Source of the DNA: Antitrichia curtipendula | Taxonomy: Eukaryota; Streptophyta; Bryopsida; Hypnales; Leucodontaceae | Direction: 5' to 3' | DNA length: 64,000 nucleotides | Assembly: GCA_951230915.1 (NCBI GenBank) | Contig: OX579635.1 | Coordinates: 39,990,001 to 40,054,000 of the forward strand | Shown here: piece after piece, positions 54,049-64,000 of the stretch | How the letters are laid out: every line of letters begins with the position of its first letter | Position numbering within the stretch: the stretch's first letter is position 1 | Position numbers and translations under genes: made by a program | The notes under the pieces: generated by a model | What the model was told of the DNA's origin: nothing | What the model saw: the letters and a program-made list of their open reading frames with translations, nothing else | Databases searched by the model: none

Positions 54049-54522
54049 ATGACGGCGGTTTCGATGCTCACTCGCACTCCTTTCTTAGGGCTCATCAATG
54101 GCGAATTCCAAACCTCGAAGCTCATCCCTCGCAGGAGGAGCCCAAGCCTCGCGTCGAAGTCGTTGCGAGTGAGCAGGGCGACGTTGGCGAGCGACGACTT
54201 TGGGAGCAAGCGTCTCGTGGACGTGGTGCGTCGCTTGCCTCGCATTACGACCTCCTACTTCCGGAGCCCGTTCCGTCGCGCTCTCTTCGGCGGAATCTCT
54301 ATCTTGTTGGGATTCTACGTGGCGCAGACAATCTCCCTGTCGTTTGGAGCCTTGGGCGTGAACGATGTCATCGCGGCGGCCATGTGCGTGCTGTTCACGG
54401 AGTACATCACGCGGTTCACGCGCACTCGGAAGAGCGTCTCGTTCTCCGTGGCGCTGGTGAATACCTTCAAGATGGGGTTCACATATGGGCTCTTCATCGA
54501 CGCTTTCAAGCTCGCCAGCTGA
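54049..54522 (+). CDS. Ycf20-like chloroplast membrane protein
   Basis: A 157-residue single-exon gene. The Ycf20 family is found in cyanobacteria and plastids; the plant nuclear members are plastid-targeted and have been linked to photoprotective energy quenching. The first ~55 residues are rich in Ser, Arg and Thr with few acidic residues, as in a transit peptide. The conserved part (from about residue 58) includes RSPFRRALFGGISILLGFYV, then ALGVNDVIAAAMCVLFTEYI and NTFKMGFTYGLFIDAFKLAS at the end. Two to three hydrophobic segments are visible. The start is the first ATG after an in-frame TAG at 53944-53946. Confidence 0.88.
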   Translation: MTAVSMLTRTPFLGLINGEFQTSKLIPRRRSPSLASKSLRVSRATLASDDFGSKRLVDVVRRLPRITTSYFRSPFRRALFGGISILLGFYVAQTISLSFGALGVNDVIAAAMCVLFTEYITRFTRTRKSVSFSVALVNTFKMGFTYGLFIDAFKLAS

Positions 54523-56643
54523 GTCGGAGCCCTAGCTTGGCTCAGTAACTCTTCTTTTCGAATTTCCCTTGGTGGTGTGGTCCTTGTGTTTCAACTCCTG
54601 CAGGGGCAAATTTTAAACTCTGAGGCTGTGATGTTGTTGCAAACTTTCGGCAGGTCATGTGTCTCCATTCTGATCACAAACCCTATGGAAGCAACGAAAT
54701 GTTGCTGCTGCACATTTACTGAAACAGAGAGATTCTCAAATTGTGATATATTATCAGAGGTATGTGACGGAGCCCTGTGGGAGTTTGAGGTGCAGAATGG
54801 TTTACAAATCATTATTCCTTTCAGTGTTTTTCAGAATCACCAGAGCTGACCCCAGCTACCTTTGTGGTTGAGGGGTACGCGTCTCGAAAAAATTGCTTCA
54901 GGTTCCTACTGGATATGAATGCTTGTGGGCACAGGAGTACCACTGAGGACCCGACGTTCTACAAGGTATGGAAGCCATTAGACCCGGCTTTCTATGGAGG
55001 ATCCTAGCGTATGTATTATATACAGAGGTCAATGAGATCGATCCCTAGGGGACTCTGTTTTTGTAAAATTTTTATTAGGCCCTGAGCGGAACGGCCTGCA
55101 ATGCCTACTGTTCTGACTACATCAACAAAACTGCTGACTCTGCGCCACGAGGTTTGTGATTTATGAGGTTCTTCGAAGGGCACCACCCTGAAGCTGGGAT
55201 TGGGTATTCAAAGTGTCAGGACTGGAGGAATAAACCGTACAGAATTTGGAATTTCCTCCTTCGGGTCCTCTGTACTACAACCTAGCCTCATGTGCTCTTT
55301 TGCTCTGAATCCATGTGGGGTTCTAGTGGATGAGTATTGAGCTTGTAATCGATTCATGCATCAGAAATTCTGCAAGTTTCTGATGCTAGAAATCAATGCA
55401 GTATATGATTTCTTCCGACTTGCCCTCCCGAACTGTCTGACCTCCACCAAATGGTCTGGGATTGGGGTAATTTCGCATGCTTGTCTATATGAAGTTCTCA
55501 AGCATCTGATATCGATGGTTCTAGGGATTTTAGGGATTTCTGGACAGCTACATGGCTGAAATTATACAGGCATGGAGTGTGGGCCAACCTAATTCCTGTG
55601 TAAGATAGGTCATATGACGAACCAGAGCTTACAGAACGTTGCGTTCTGAGCGCAAGGGAACGAAACGACAGCTTCTTGGGCGCTATTTCCTCCAAAAGCT
55701 TGGATAGTCCAACACTCGGCCTTCGGCTTGCCTTCTGGAATTATCATTTTTTAAGCTGGAATTTGCCGAGTAAATACCGGATGACTGCTAATCATTGTTG
55801 TGGAGGTGGCTCGGAATCTCGGGTATTATAAAGCACACGCCTCTTGAATACTTGAAATTGCTTTTCGGTTCCCTACACGTTTTTTAATGATCGATCCATT
55901 ATCATATAGTTGTGTCACAAGTTGCACGCATAGAATATGCATACGTAACCATTACGACAGGATAAGCGTTGGCATGACGACTGCACAGGTTCTGAGCACC
56001 TGACTTTATGATTAATCTTTGACCAGTCTTTTAAAAAGTCGACGTGTGAGCAGGAGGAATGGTTTGCGTTCAGACAACATGTTTTCCAGGCATTGAATGA
56101 GCTTTTGAGGGTAGTTGGTGTTCATAGAGTGTGAAGCACGATTCATCTACAAGACGCGTTGAAAGAGGGGTGTGGTAGCCGATGACCGACCTTGTTGAAA
56201 GTGGCGGCTGTTGAGAAGTCATGCAGATTTTCGCGTGGACCCGGGTGTGACCGACATCGTGGAAAGGGGGTTACTACAGTAGTGAGTTATGGAGGAGTTT
56301 GTGAACTGCTGCTTCTGACATATGATCGTTTTCGAGGTATGTTAAAGACTGTACCTCATTAATTTCTTCACCGAAACGGTCTGGGATGGCTTTGTCCTCT
56401 TTAGTGATTTCATACGCTGGCTGTGGCGTCTAATTAGTGTATTGAAAAACTTCTTGTCATACTCGATTGCCAATTCTCTCGCTTTTGTGTTCAAGAGACT
56501 GCTGAGAGACTGAGATTAGTCCATTTTGAAAACCTACTAGGTTATTTTCTTATTGTTGCCGAATTCCAACAGGGCCTCTGATTGTGTCGTTCTTCAGTAC
56601 TGTTTCTATACCGAACGGATGCTAGAACTAGTCACAGTTGAAA
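54523..56643. other. intergenic, between Ycf20-like gene and kinase
   Basis: No gene, RNA or bounded repeat was recognised in these 2.1 kb. Base composition is more even than in the repeat regions, so it probably holds the 3' region of one gene and the promoter and leader of the next. Confidence 0.45.
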
Positions 56644-59094
56644 ATGGCATCCCGAGGTGGGTCTCAAGCTAGAGTACCTGCCACAGATGAGGAGAAACCG
56701 AATGAGGAGCTGCGGCAGCGTCTCCAACGGCGGACAGAAGGAGAAACAGGAGCACCATCGCTACGGCAAGGGCTGCTAAATCATTGGCCTACTTCATCCC
56801 AGTTGCGTCTTGCAGTGCTCAGGCTAAACCAAGATTTACAAGAGTTGCGGAGTCCTGATGTGCCGCCCCGAGATCCACCGGGTGAGGAACCTGTGACACC
56901 GAGGTTGGATGACAAAAATCGGCTTTTAGGCTCTCCAGGGTCACTTGGATTCTACCACCGCGGCGTCGCCGAGCGGATGTTGAGGGACTACCTGAGGGAT
57001 CTCTTGGCGCTCAATAGTCGCCAGCTTTCACGTGATCCGGAGGGCAAGCGGTTACAACGTGTCAAGAATGTGCAGAGACGAGTGGAGAAGTACCGTGGGG
57101 CGTTGGCGAAGATGGAAGAGGCGAACGCCAAAGAACCGAATGGCCAGCTCACTTGGGAGGAGCGGAACGTCCTTAAATCCATGCTGGAGGATTACACACG
57201 AGGCCTGGAGGATTTCTTAGACGACCCGGATGAGCACGGTGGCCGGGACAAGCTCGAGGCGGAGCTCGCGGAGATCCGGACTAATATTGGCATGGTGGAC
57301 GAGGGCATCCGTTTGGATTTCACCGAAACGAGGTTCGAGACCCTGACTGAGTCTTTGACTGCATCAGTGGAAGGGGTTGAAGCCCAAGTTGAAGAGTTTT
57401 CGCGTAGGCACTTCCATGGGAACATTCAAGTGTTCAATCTGCAGTGTGGCTTTCTCGTGGAGACTCTCTTACTCAGTGTGCATGATCGACTTCGCCGGTA
57501 CAACGAAACGGTGAAAATGGTTCAAGACTTGGAGGTGGAGCTGGTTGAAGTCTGTACGCGGCAGCGGATTTTCAAGAGCGTCGCATTCTGCATTGAATCA
57601 TTGTCGGAGCTTGCGCGCGTGTTTCAAATAGTTCTGGACTTGCTCACCATGTGCAGTAAGGAGGATTGGTGGATCACGGCCTTGGAGTTGTCGAACGCTC
57701 TGCCACAGTTTACCATCCCGAGGTGGTCGCGGTTCTCGCTTGCAATTCGGTCGTGTGAATGGAGCATGGACATTGTCGACCTTGCATTCCTCCCATTGAG
57801 TCAGCTTCTTTGCGGTGCATCCACATTGCCCGATGTCGTTTTCAAGTGGTGTGATGAGCAGTCGAGGATGGTACTCCACATTGACGGCCAGCCGTTGTAT
57901 GCGAAGGCAGGAAGGATGGAGAATTCCCCAGGTGGGTTACTAGAGATTTCCATGGACCTGGAAGCCAAGGACGCTGCTTCCCTGATCACCAAGCTGGTGG
58001 AGCTCAAGGAGAAGCCTCGGAGATTTTTTTTTCCCGCAGACGCAAACGTGCACGCCATTGCAGATTTTTTGAGCCAGAAGTTGGATGGACCAATACCCGA
58101 ATCGAACTCTTTGCCTTACACATTTAGGGTGAACCCTTCCACTTTGACGTATGTACGATACCTAGCTTCAGGTGGCTCAGGAATGGTTGCTAAGTTCAAA
58201 TGGTTTGGGCGAGAAGTGGGCGTCAAGACGGTGAAGTCTCCGGGGTTGAGCAGGAAACGCTTTGAGGAAGAGGCGGCCATTTTGGCTGCAGTTCAGCATC
58301 CCAGTGTGGTGCGAATAATCGGGTGCGGTTTCGAAGACAAAGGGGAGACAGGCTCCTTGGTCATGGAGCTCATGGAACATGATCTGCGGACAGTGATTGA
58401 GAGTCGGTGTCCCAACCCTGGACCTGGGCGGAGCCCCTTTCCTCTCATAGTGGCCATTGGCCTCATGTTACAAATAGGGGAAGGAATGCATTACCTCCGA
58501 GAGCACAAGATTCTGCACCGGGACTTGAAGGCGAAGAACATCCTCGTCAACCGATCCAGACCAGTTCGCCGAACCTTGAGTGCTGCTTACAGGAGGTTCC
58601 CGGACTTGGCACCTCTGCTGCACACCGAAGAGTATTACACTGCAAAGCTGGCTGATTTTGGTATAGCAAAAGCACGCCGTGCGCAAACCAATTTCGTGAC
58701 CATGATGGCAGGAACCACCGCGTGGAGGGCGCCGGAGGTCTACAATGTCCCTGATTTAGAGACTGCGAATAACTATCAGTGGCCGGCTGATGTTTACAGC
58801 TTCGGCATGACATGCTATGAAATCCTCACTGGTCGGATTCCCTTCGAGGGAGTCCCTAATGGGAAAGTGTACAATAGCATTATAGCCGGCGACAGGCCTT
58901 CCCTGGAAGATGTCACCATGCCACCAGTATTGAAGGACCTCATCCAGCGTTGTTGGGCAACTGATCCAAAGGAGCGACCCAATTTTGATGAGATTTGTAG
59001 GACCTTGTGGCAATGCAAGGTTGAAAACATCTTGCCGGTGTTTAAACTGCATATCTACCCTTCAAGATCAGGCAGTGTGATATCTACCGTGTGA
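56644..59094 (+). CDS. TKL-type protein kinase with long N-terminal region
   Basis: A single-exon gene of 816 residues. The C-terminal kinase domain (about 502-795) has a Gly-rich loop (LASGGSGMVAKF), Lys528 in VGVKTVK, Asp627 in HRDLKAKN, Asp671 in DFG, and the APE motif at 696-698. It ends with the subdomain XI pattern CWATDPKERPNFDEI. All key catalytic residues are present, so it should be active. HRDLKAKN and the ERPNF ending point to the tyrosine-kinase-like (TKL) group. An insert of about 25 residues (roughly 637-663, basic then acidic) lies between catalytic loop and DFG. The first ~500 residues hold helical, charged segments (for example 205-275) and no named domain that I can recognise; there is no signal peptide or membrane span. 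The start is the ATG two codons after the first open codon. Substrate and pathway are unknown. Confidence 0.85.
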   Translation: MASRGGSQARVPATDEEKPNEELRQRLQRRTEGETGAPSLRQGLLNHWPTSSQLRLAVLRLNQDLQELRSPDVPPRDPPGEEPVTPRLDDKNRLLGSPGSLGFYHRGVAERMLRDYLRDLLALNSRQLSRDPEGKRLQRVKNVQRRVEKYRGALAKMEEANAKEPNGQLTWEERNVLKSMLEDYTRGLEDFLDDPDEHGGRDKLEAELAEIRTNIGMVDEGIRLDFTETRFETLTESLTASVEGVEAQVEEFSRRHFHGNIQVFNLQCGFLVETLLLSVHDRLRRYNETVKMVQDLEVELVEVCTRQRIFKSVAFCIESLSELARVFQIVLDLLTMCSKEDWWITALELSNALPQFTIPRWSRFSLAIRSCEWSMDIVDLAFLPLSQLLCGASTLPDVVFKWCDEQSRMVLHIDGQPLYAKAGRMENSPGGLLEISMDLEAKDAASLITKLVELKEKPRRFFFPADANVHAIADFLSQKLDGPIPESNSLPYTFRVNPSTLTYVRYLASGGSGMVAKFKWFGREVGVKTVKSPGLSRKRFEEEAAILAAVQHPSVVRIIGCGFEDKGETGSLVMELMEHDLRTVIESRCPNPGPGRSPFPLIVAIGLMLQIGEGMHYLREHKILHRDLKAKNILVNRSRPVRRTLSAAYRRFPDLAPLLHTEEYYTAKLADFGIAKARRAQTNFVTMMAGTTAWRAPEVYNVPDLETANNYQWPADVYSFGMTCYEILTGRIPFEGVPNGKVYNSIIAGDRPSLEDVTMPPVLKDLIQRCWATDPKERPNFDEICRTLWQCKVENILPVFKLHIYPSRSGSVISTV

Positions 59095-59789
59095 AGATTG
59101 TGATAGTTTCAGGGGACTTGATACTCTGGAGTGTAGTTGTAGCTTAGCTGATCTGTGATACCGGTATTTCTGAATTTACTGTGTTTCAATCTTCTCAGGC
59201 GATACAGTATGTGGCTCAGCTCTGTCCGCAAAATACTAATTGACATTTTCCACTAGGGCCCAGCTCAAAAAAATCCTGGGGTCCAAAATGATGGAAATTG
59301 GATCCAATCTTCAGCCCTAAGAGGCAAGCTCCATGGGCCCCCGGAGCTCCAAAACTGGAGGGGTCCTGGGGGCTCCATGAGCAAGATGAGCATCCCCCGG
59401 AGCTCCGGCCGGAGGTCCGGCCCAGTGAATAAAATAACCTGGGAGGCAGGTAGTGCGACATGCTCCCTGACAGCAAGGGAGGCGCCTCGCTGGCGCTCAG
59501 AAGCTTTCCCGTACCCATAGGAGTGGCTGCCCGTGAATTTTTGTGAGTCGCATGTGGCGACTGCCCATTTCCGCCGTCCAGCAGCACCTGGCGACACTTC
59601 TCGTGCTTCAGAGGCTGAATTGGCGAACCTGCACACAATTTGAATTTGAATACAAAGAAGTATCACCCAGGGGAGTTGAACCCCGGCCGTGCCCAACGCA
59701 ATGGGTAATCCCACCCACCCCAAACCCAGTGAGTGAAACTGTTAAAAAAATTTTGAAGCCCAAACTTGCCGGATTAGTGGAAACAGAGC
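59095..59789. other. kinase 3' flank and repeat DNA
   Basis: GC-rich palindromic words (CCCCGGAGCTCC twice, near 59338 and 59393) occur. On the minus strand, 59669-59684 has a tRNA T-arm-like GGGGTTCAACTCCCC. Nothing here is a confident gene. Confidence 0.4.
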
Positions 59790-62288
59790 TTACAAGTCTG
59801 TTCCCCGCCCTACTCTCTCCTCCCGCCATGACGTGATGGCCTTGTGCACTGGGAAGGTGCTCAAAGTAAAGAACTCTTGTGAGAAGAGTTTAACACAAGT
59901 ATCGACATGCCCATCCAAACGGTTTCTCAATTTCGACTTCATGAAGCTGAGAGTTGAAAAGGTGCGCTCATCAGCAACACTTCCCAAGACCGCACATGTT
60001 GCAATTTCAGCCAACTTAATAAACTTTGACAAACGGTTGAGCATGAGTGCATTTTGTCCAATGCGAATCCATACTTTTGTCAAGGGATTTTGGTCCAACT
60101 GTTCCTCCATAGCTAGTTTTGCATGAGATTTCATGGTGAGTTTGAATAGTGACATCTGCATCATCAAGAGCCTTCTGTCTATGAGAAGATCCACCTACTG
60201 CTACTTGGGGTCGTCGTCATTCCCAAAATCGACTTGGCGCACCAAAGCAAAGTGGGACTTCAAGATTGCAATGTGCAAGGGAAACAAGTTGTCAGTTGTT
60301 GGACTGCAACCAGTACTGAGGAAATACTATGTCCAAAGCCGACATCAGCTCAACCTCTGGGAAGCGCACATCTAGCTCCAAAGTGAGCATTTCAGCTGCA
60401 TTTTTGCACTGTGACTTCACTGAGGAAATGACGGCAGCCAAGTCGTCCTTCTTCACCGCCAACTTCTTTCCACTGACTGGACAGAGAGAGAGTGTGCTGG
60501 ATATGTGTGTCCTCCAATCCGGAAAGCAAGAGACTCCCCTCCCGTATTCAAGTTAGTCACCCATTCCTGCGAAATGTAATACGATTGATCATGGATGACA
60601 TCATAAAACATTTGGAAATACTGTTGTTACTAAGCAAAGTCTTTGTCAGTGTATATGGTGTACAGTTCATCTTGACAAATCTTAACTGCTGCCACATAAT
60701 CATTAACGAACACATGGTCAGACTGCGCAAATTTCATGAGTGAGTTCACGGATTCCAACAGAGGCATGATGTAGGGGAGACCAAGCAATGTACCAATATC
60801 ACAGAGGAGATCGTAATTGACCCTAGCTGATTCCTTTGTAGCTGCTTGCTTCACGGTCAAGTTGGGCTCCTTCACCGCCGCATCTTCACACATTTTCACG
60901 ACAAGTGTATTGTACTCACCCATGATCCTCCTCAGTGGCTCCAACAGAGAAATCCACCATGTCTTCACGTTGCGGAGCATCCGATGGCCCTCTGTTTCCA
61001 CTAAGTCGACAAGTTTCTAGAACTCTAAATTACGCTTCGGACTGTGACTGAAGTAGGCATACATTGCCTGGCACAATGCCTCTAGTCTAGAAACAACCGG
61101 CAAATTTGAAAGTGGCTCAACAGCTAGGCTTGTTCGATGTGCCATGCAATGCACACCGAACAAGAAGGGGGCCATGTGCTCCTTCATTTGCACAATCACC
61201 CCATTTCGAGATCCCTGGAACACGAAGGCACCATCTGCACCAAAGCAAACTAGTCTACTGACAACCTCAGATTTCGACAACCCTATGTGATGAGAAACCA
61301 TACCGTCAATGCAACTGTGAATTCCATCAGCCCCATTGCCTTCTACCAGTCGACTCAAGGAGAGCAGAATTGGGACTCGCTTGAAGCCAACGCAAATGTA
61401 CAAGTGAATGGACAGCCATGATTGAGAGTCTACAGTAGTTACCTCATCAGCATTCAAGAAGAAGAAGCGGGCCTTACAGATGACTTGCTTCGTGTGATCT
61501 GCCAACGTCTTCGCCAAGTGATCAGCCATCTCCCAAGCCACGGGAATATTCTAGTGCTTCGAAGGGAAATCCGGCACAAAAAAAAGCTGCAAGAGCTCCC
61601 GCAGGTTTTCGAACTGGTTGAGCAGCCGACCCTGCATCAGCAACCACAAGATGGATCCAAAATGCACCACTTTTCACTTTCGTTCCGCGATTGTCCCCTG
61701 AGCCACCTGCTGAAGCATAGTATCCCCAGCCTTCCCAAGACGTGCAAAGTATGTTTTTTTGTTTTTCATATGCGCATTATTGGCAAGAAAGTAATGTTCC
61801 CCTGCCTTCACTTTCCCGAAAGAAGTAGCTGCCTTCCTTCTACCAGAATGTTTCCAAAAAGAATCCAACTTCGAAACTATTAACTTCTCCCTCCCCTTAA
61901 TTTCTGTAAAAATTTTACATCGTACCTGCCTGATCTTCCCGTCCGCCCCAACAACACTCTCGGCCCGTGGCATGCGTGCGGCCCAAGTGTCCTGCCATTG
62001 TCGATTTGCCTCGTACCGTGAACGCTTCGTCCGAGCCTGCTCATGCGCCTCTGACGCCTCTGCTACGTCAAGGATGACCAGGTCCGGAGCTGCTACCAAC
62101 AAGATCAACAGTGCGTGAAGATCAACAACAGAATCCAGTCCCGCAACACTATTCGGACAGGTGCACAAAAACACTAAGGGGTCACAATGTACCTGCGTCA
62201 AATCAGATTCGGGGGTTGTTTCAAAAATACCAAAATCCACCCTCCCCTCATACAGAAACTTCTTCATCATGGACTGATGCAGAGCCAT
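59790..62288 (-). pseudogene. broken hAT-type transposase (ZMYM6/KIAA1586-like)
   Basis: Read from 62288 down to 59790, consecutive blocks look like one transposase. An N-terminal block (204 codons) contains KIFTEIKGREKLIVSKL. A core block contains FFLNADEVTTVDSQSW and FGVHCMAHRTSLAVEPLSNL, followed by WWISLLEPLRRIMGEYNTLV. A C-terminal block has the hAT dimerisation signature (ATCAVLGSVADERTFSTLSF, then KSKLRNRLDGHVD). In-frame stops lie at about 61674, 61542, 61017 and 60630, and two lie just upstream of 60194. A small frameshift between about 60640 and 60480 further breaks it. Clear terminal inverted repeats were not found. It is a dead copy in this window. Confidence 0.8.
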
Positions 62289-64000
62289 GATCGGATACCA
62301 ACTACGAAGAAGAATTCGTCACAACAAGACAACAAAGTAAATGAGTGACAAAAACGTGAAGGATGAGAACTCATCTAGCGCAAATTGGTTGACGAATTCG
62401 CAATTTATGCATGAACCGAGTCGACTTCCACCGCAAACTTGTCAAGTATGAACACATCACGAAAAACAAATCCGCACACCCTACATTGCTAAAATTCAAA
62501 GCCCCATCAATGCACAGGATAAATTAGCAATCCCAAAGTCCACTCGCCTATGCTACACCTTCTACCCACATTCTCTAGGAGACATTTAGCTGTACCCTAA
62601 ACGGAAGAAAGATACAAAAAATTCTTGACATTCCGTTGAAGAAGACAAGAACATCAGGCGCAGCGGCGCAACCTCCAATTTACTGCAATTAGGAACCTCA
62701 AAAGCCTAAACCTCTCGCTAAACCCTTCACCAGATTCCGCCACGATTCAATTAAACTTGCACATTGCAAGGTGTGTCGCAATTGACTACAAATGTGCAGA
62801 ACTGCTTGAACATCAAGCAAATGATAGCATCGCAGCAGCATCGCACCAACGCCAACAATCTGGCGAAGGAGGAGGAAAAACACGAGTTTAGGCGATAAAC
62901 TCGCCCAAACCTGCCATTAGTGGTGATAACCCAGCCCTATTGGGGACGTCTGGGCGGCGATAGGTCCAGGCCCGGGGCGGTTGACAAGGCACCTCAGCCA
63001 GCCTCGTCAATCGACCTCAGGCAAAAAAAAATTTCAAATCACTTTTTTCCTGCTCAGTGAATTCATGAGGCTCAAAATGAGGGGGGGATGTGGCAAAAAT
63101 TTGCCAATAAATTAATCGTTGGTCCAACCTCCAAGCCGTGAGTCTCGGATTCGTAGACCTGGAGGTCTGGACCCTCCTCCTGGGCCCTCCAAATATATCA
63201 AACGACAACAACTTTTCAGATTTTTCAGTGCACTTTGGTCCTACGAGTTCACCCCCTTCCTACCGAGTTACTCACCTAATGTTCTTTCGAGTTATTAAAT
63301 GAGTTATTGTTGAGTACACATAATGTTTTGTTCGTGTTTCTAGTTCTTCTTTAATCAAATTTCTGTATTACTAAAATAAAATTTTGTAATAATATACTCA
63401 TATTGTTTAAAAAAATAATAAGTCTTTGATTCCAATAAACTTTTGAAATGGAATATATTTCAATTCATATTGTGAGAAGTTATATTCTTGTCATAAATAG
63501 AGAAATTTAACCCTTAAGCGAGGTCATAATTCTATTTGGAGTCAATAATAAAAAATTCAACCACATTTTTATTATTGACCTTTAATGTTGGGTTCAGAAT
63601 AGTATCCAATTGAGAGTTTATCCTATATTTCTCTTCATGTACATGAAAAATTAGTAAAATAAATGGATCACAAAATTTGTGGGCACTTATAGTGTATTTT
63701 GTTTAGTTGTGCATCTTTGCTCTAAGTCTAAATTTTCTTTACTACACTTATATTTCTAGAGTTCCATACCGACTACCAAAACAAAGTTCATCTAAGGCAA
63801 ATTTTATTCCAATTTGAAATTTGAAAAAAACCACTTAGCAGTAATCATGAATAATTTATTGCAATTTAATTTTGGATATAATTAGTAAAATAAACGGATC
63901 ATAGAATTCATGAATATCTTCTACTAATTTAAACATGAAATTAGATTTCCATTTATTTGAGCTTCTATGTTTCTAAGTACTTTTCATGTCTATTAAATGT
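62289..64000. other. flank of the hAT pseudogene, then AT-rich DNA
   Basis: 62289-63010 may include the 5' part of the hAT element; it is GC-richer, and the right terminus was not identified. From 63230 onward the DNA is AT-rich with no gene or repeat that I can bound. Confidence 0.4.

Noticed and set aside
59830..60556. Plus-strand frames of 75-97 codons
   Set aside because: Antisense shadows of the hAT pseudogene.
59210..63190. Possible hAT terminal inverted repeats (GGGCCC-containing words near 59262 and 63180)
   Set aside because: The similarity is only a few bases and no 8-bp target duplication could be matched.

Overview
This is nuclear DNA from a land plant. The evidence is spliced genes with GT...AG introns for plant-type proteins (an SnRK1-type kinase and a nucleus-encoded Ycf20-like plastid protein), together with plant-style MITEs (Stowaway-like and CACTA-like). 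Short introns, AT-rich intergenic DNA and a long intronless TKL kinase would fit a non-flowering lineage such as a bryophyte or lycophyte. That placement is inference; nothing in the window fixes the species.

Layout. Positions 1-24,000 hold no gene I can defend: a 35-bp GC-rich minisatellite (1-1130), several other tandem repeats, one possible orphan first exon (2912-2974), and many old non-autonomous transposons. Positions 24,490-29,997 (+) carry a nine-exon SnRK1/SNF1-type kinase alpha subunit. Positions 30,600-34,080 are repeats again, including a 1.29-kb element with very long terminal inverted repeats and a MITE nested in it. Positions 34,581-36,449 (-) carry a five-exon short glucosidase II beta-like protein that ends in a membrane anchor. 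Positions 36,760-39,520 hold another inverted-repeat element, a tandem array and a hairpin CACTA MITE. Positions 41,364-49,019 (+) carry a complete 25-exon RPN1 gene (26S proteasome regulatory subunit). Positions 49,390-52,140 are a head-to-tail cluster of TTAA-flanked elements. Then come a Ycf20-like gene (54,049-54,522, +), an 816-residue TKL-type kinase (56,644-59,094, +), and a broken hAT-type transposase (59,790-62,288, -).

The genes do not form a pathway; they are separate housekeeping or signalling loci. All exon boundaries were read by hand from reading frame, family similarity and splice sites, and the frames close exactly from start to stop in all three multi-exon genes.

The main unexplained signal is in the intergenic DNA. 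Several element families share the terminal pattern TTAA|CCCyt...arggG|TTAA, with 13-17 bp inverted termini and TTAA on the outside. That is the hallmark of piggyBac-type transposition, which is not what one expects to dominate a plant genome. A second theme is partial tandem duplication of 'intron end plus exon start' inside both SnRK1 and RPN1. The RPN1 copy still has a usable-looking splice acceptor that would lead to an early stop.
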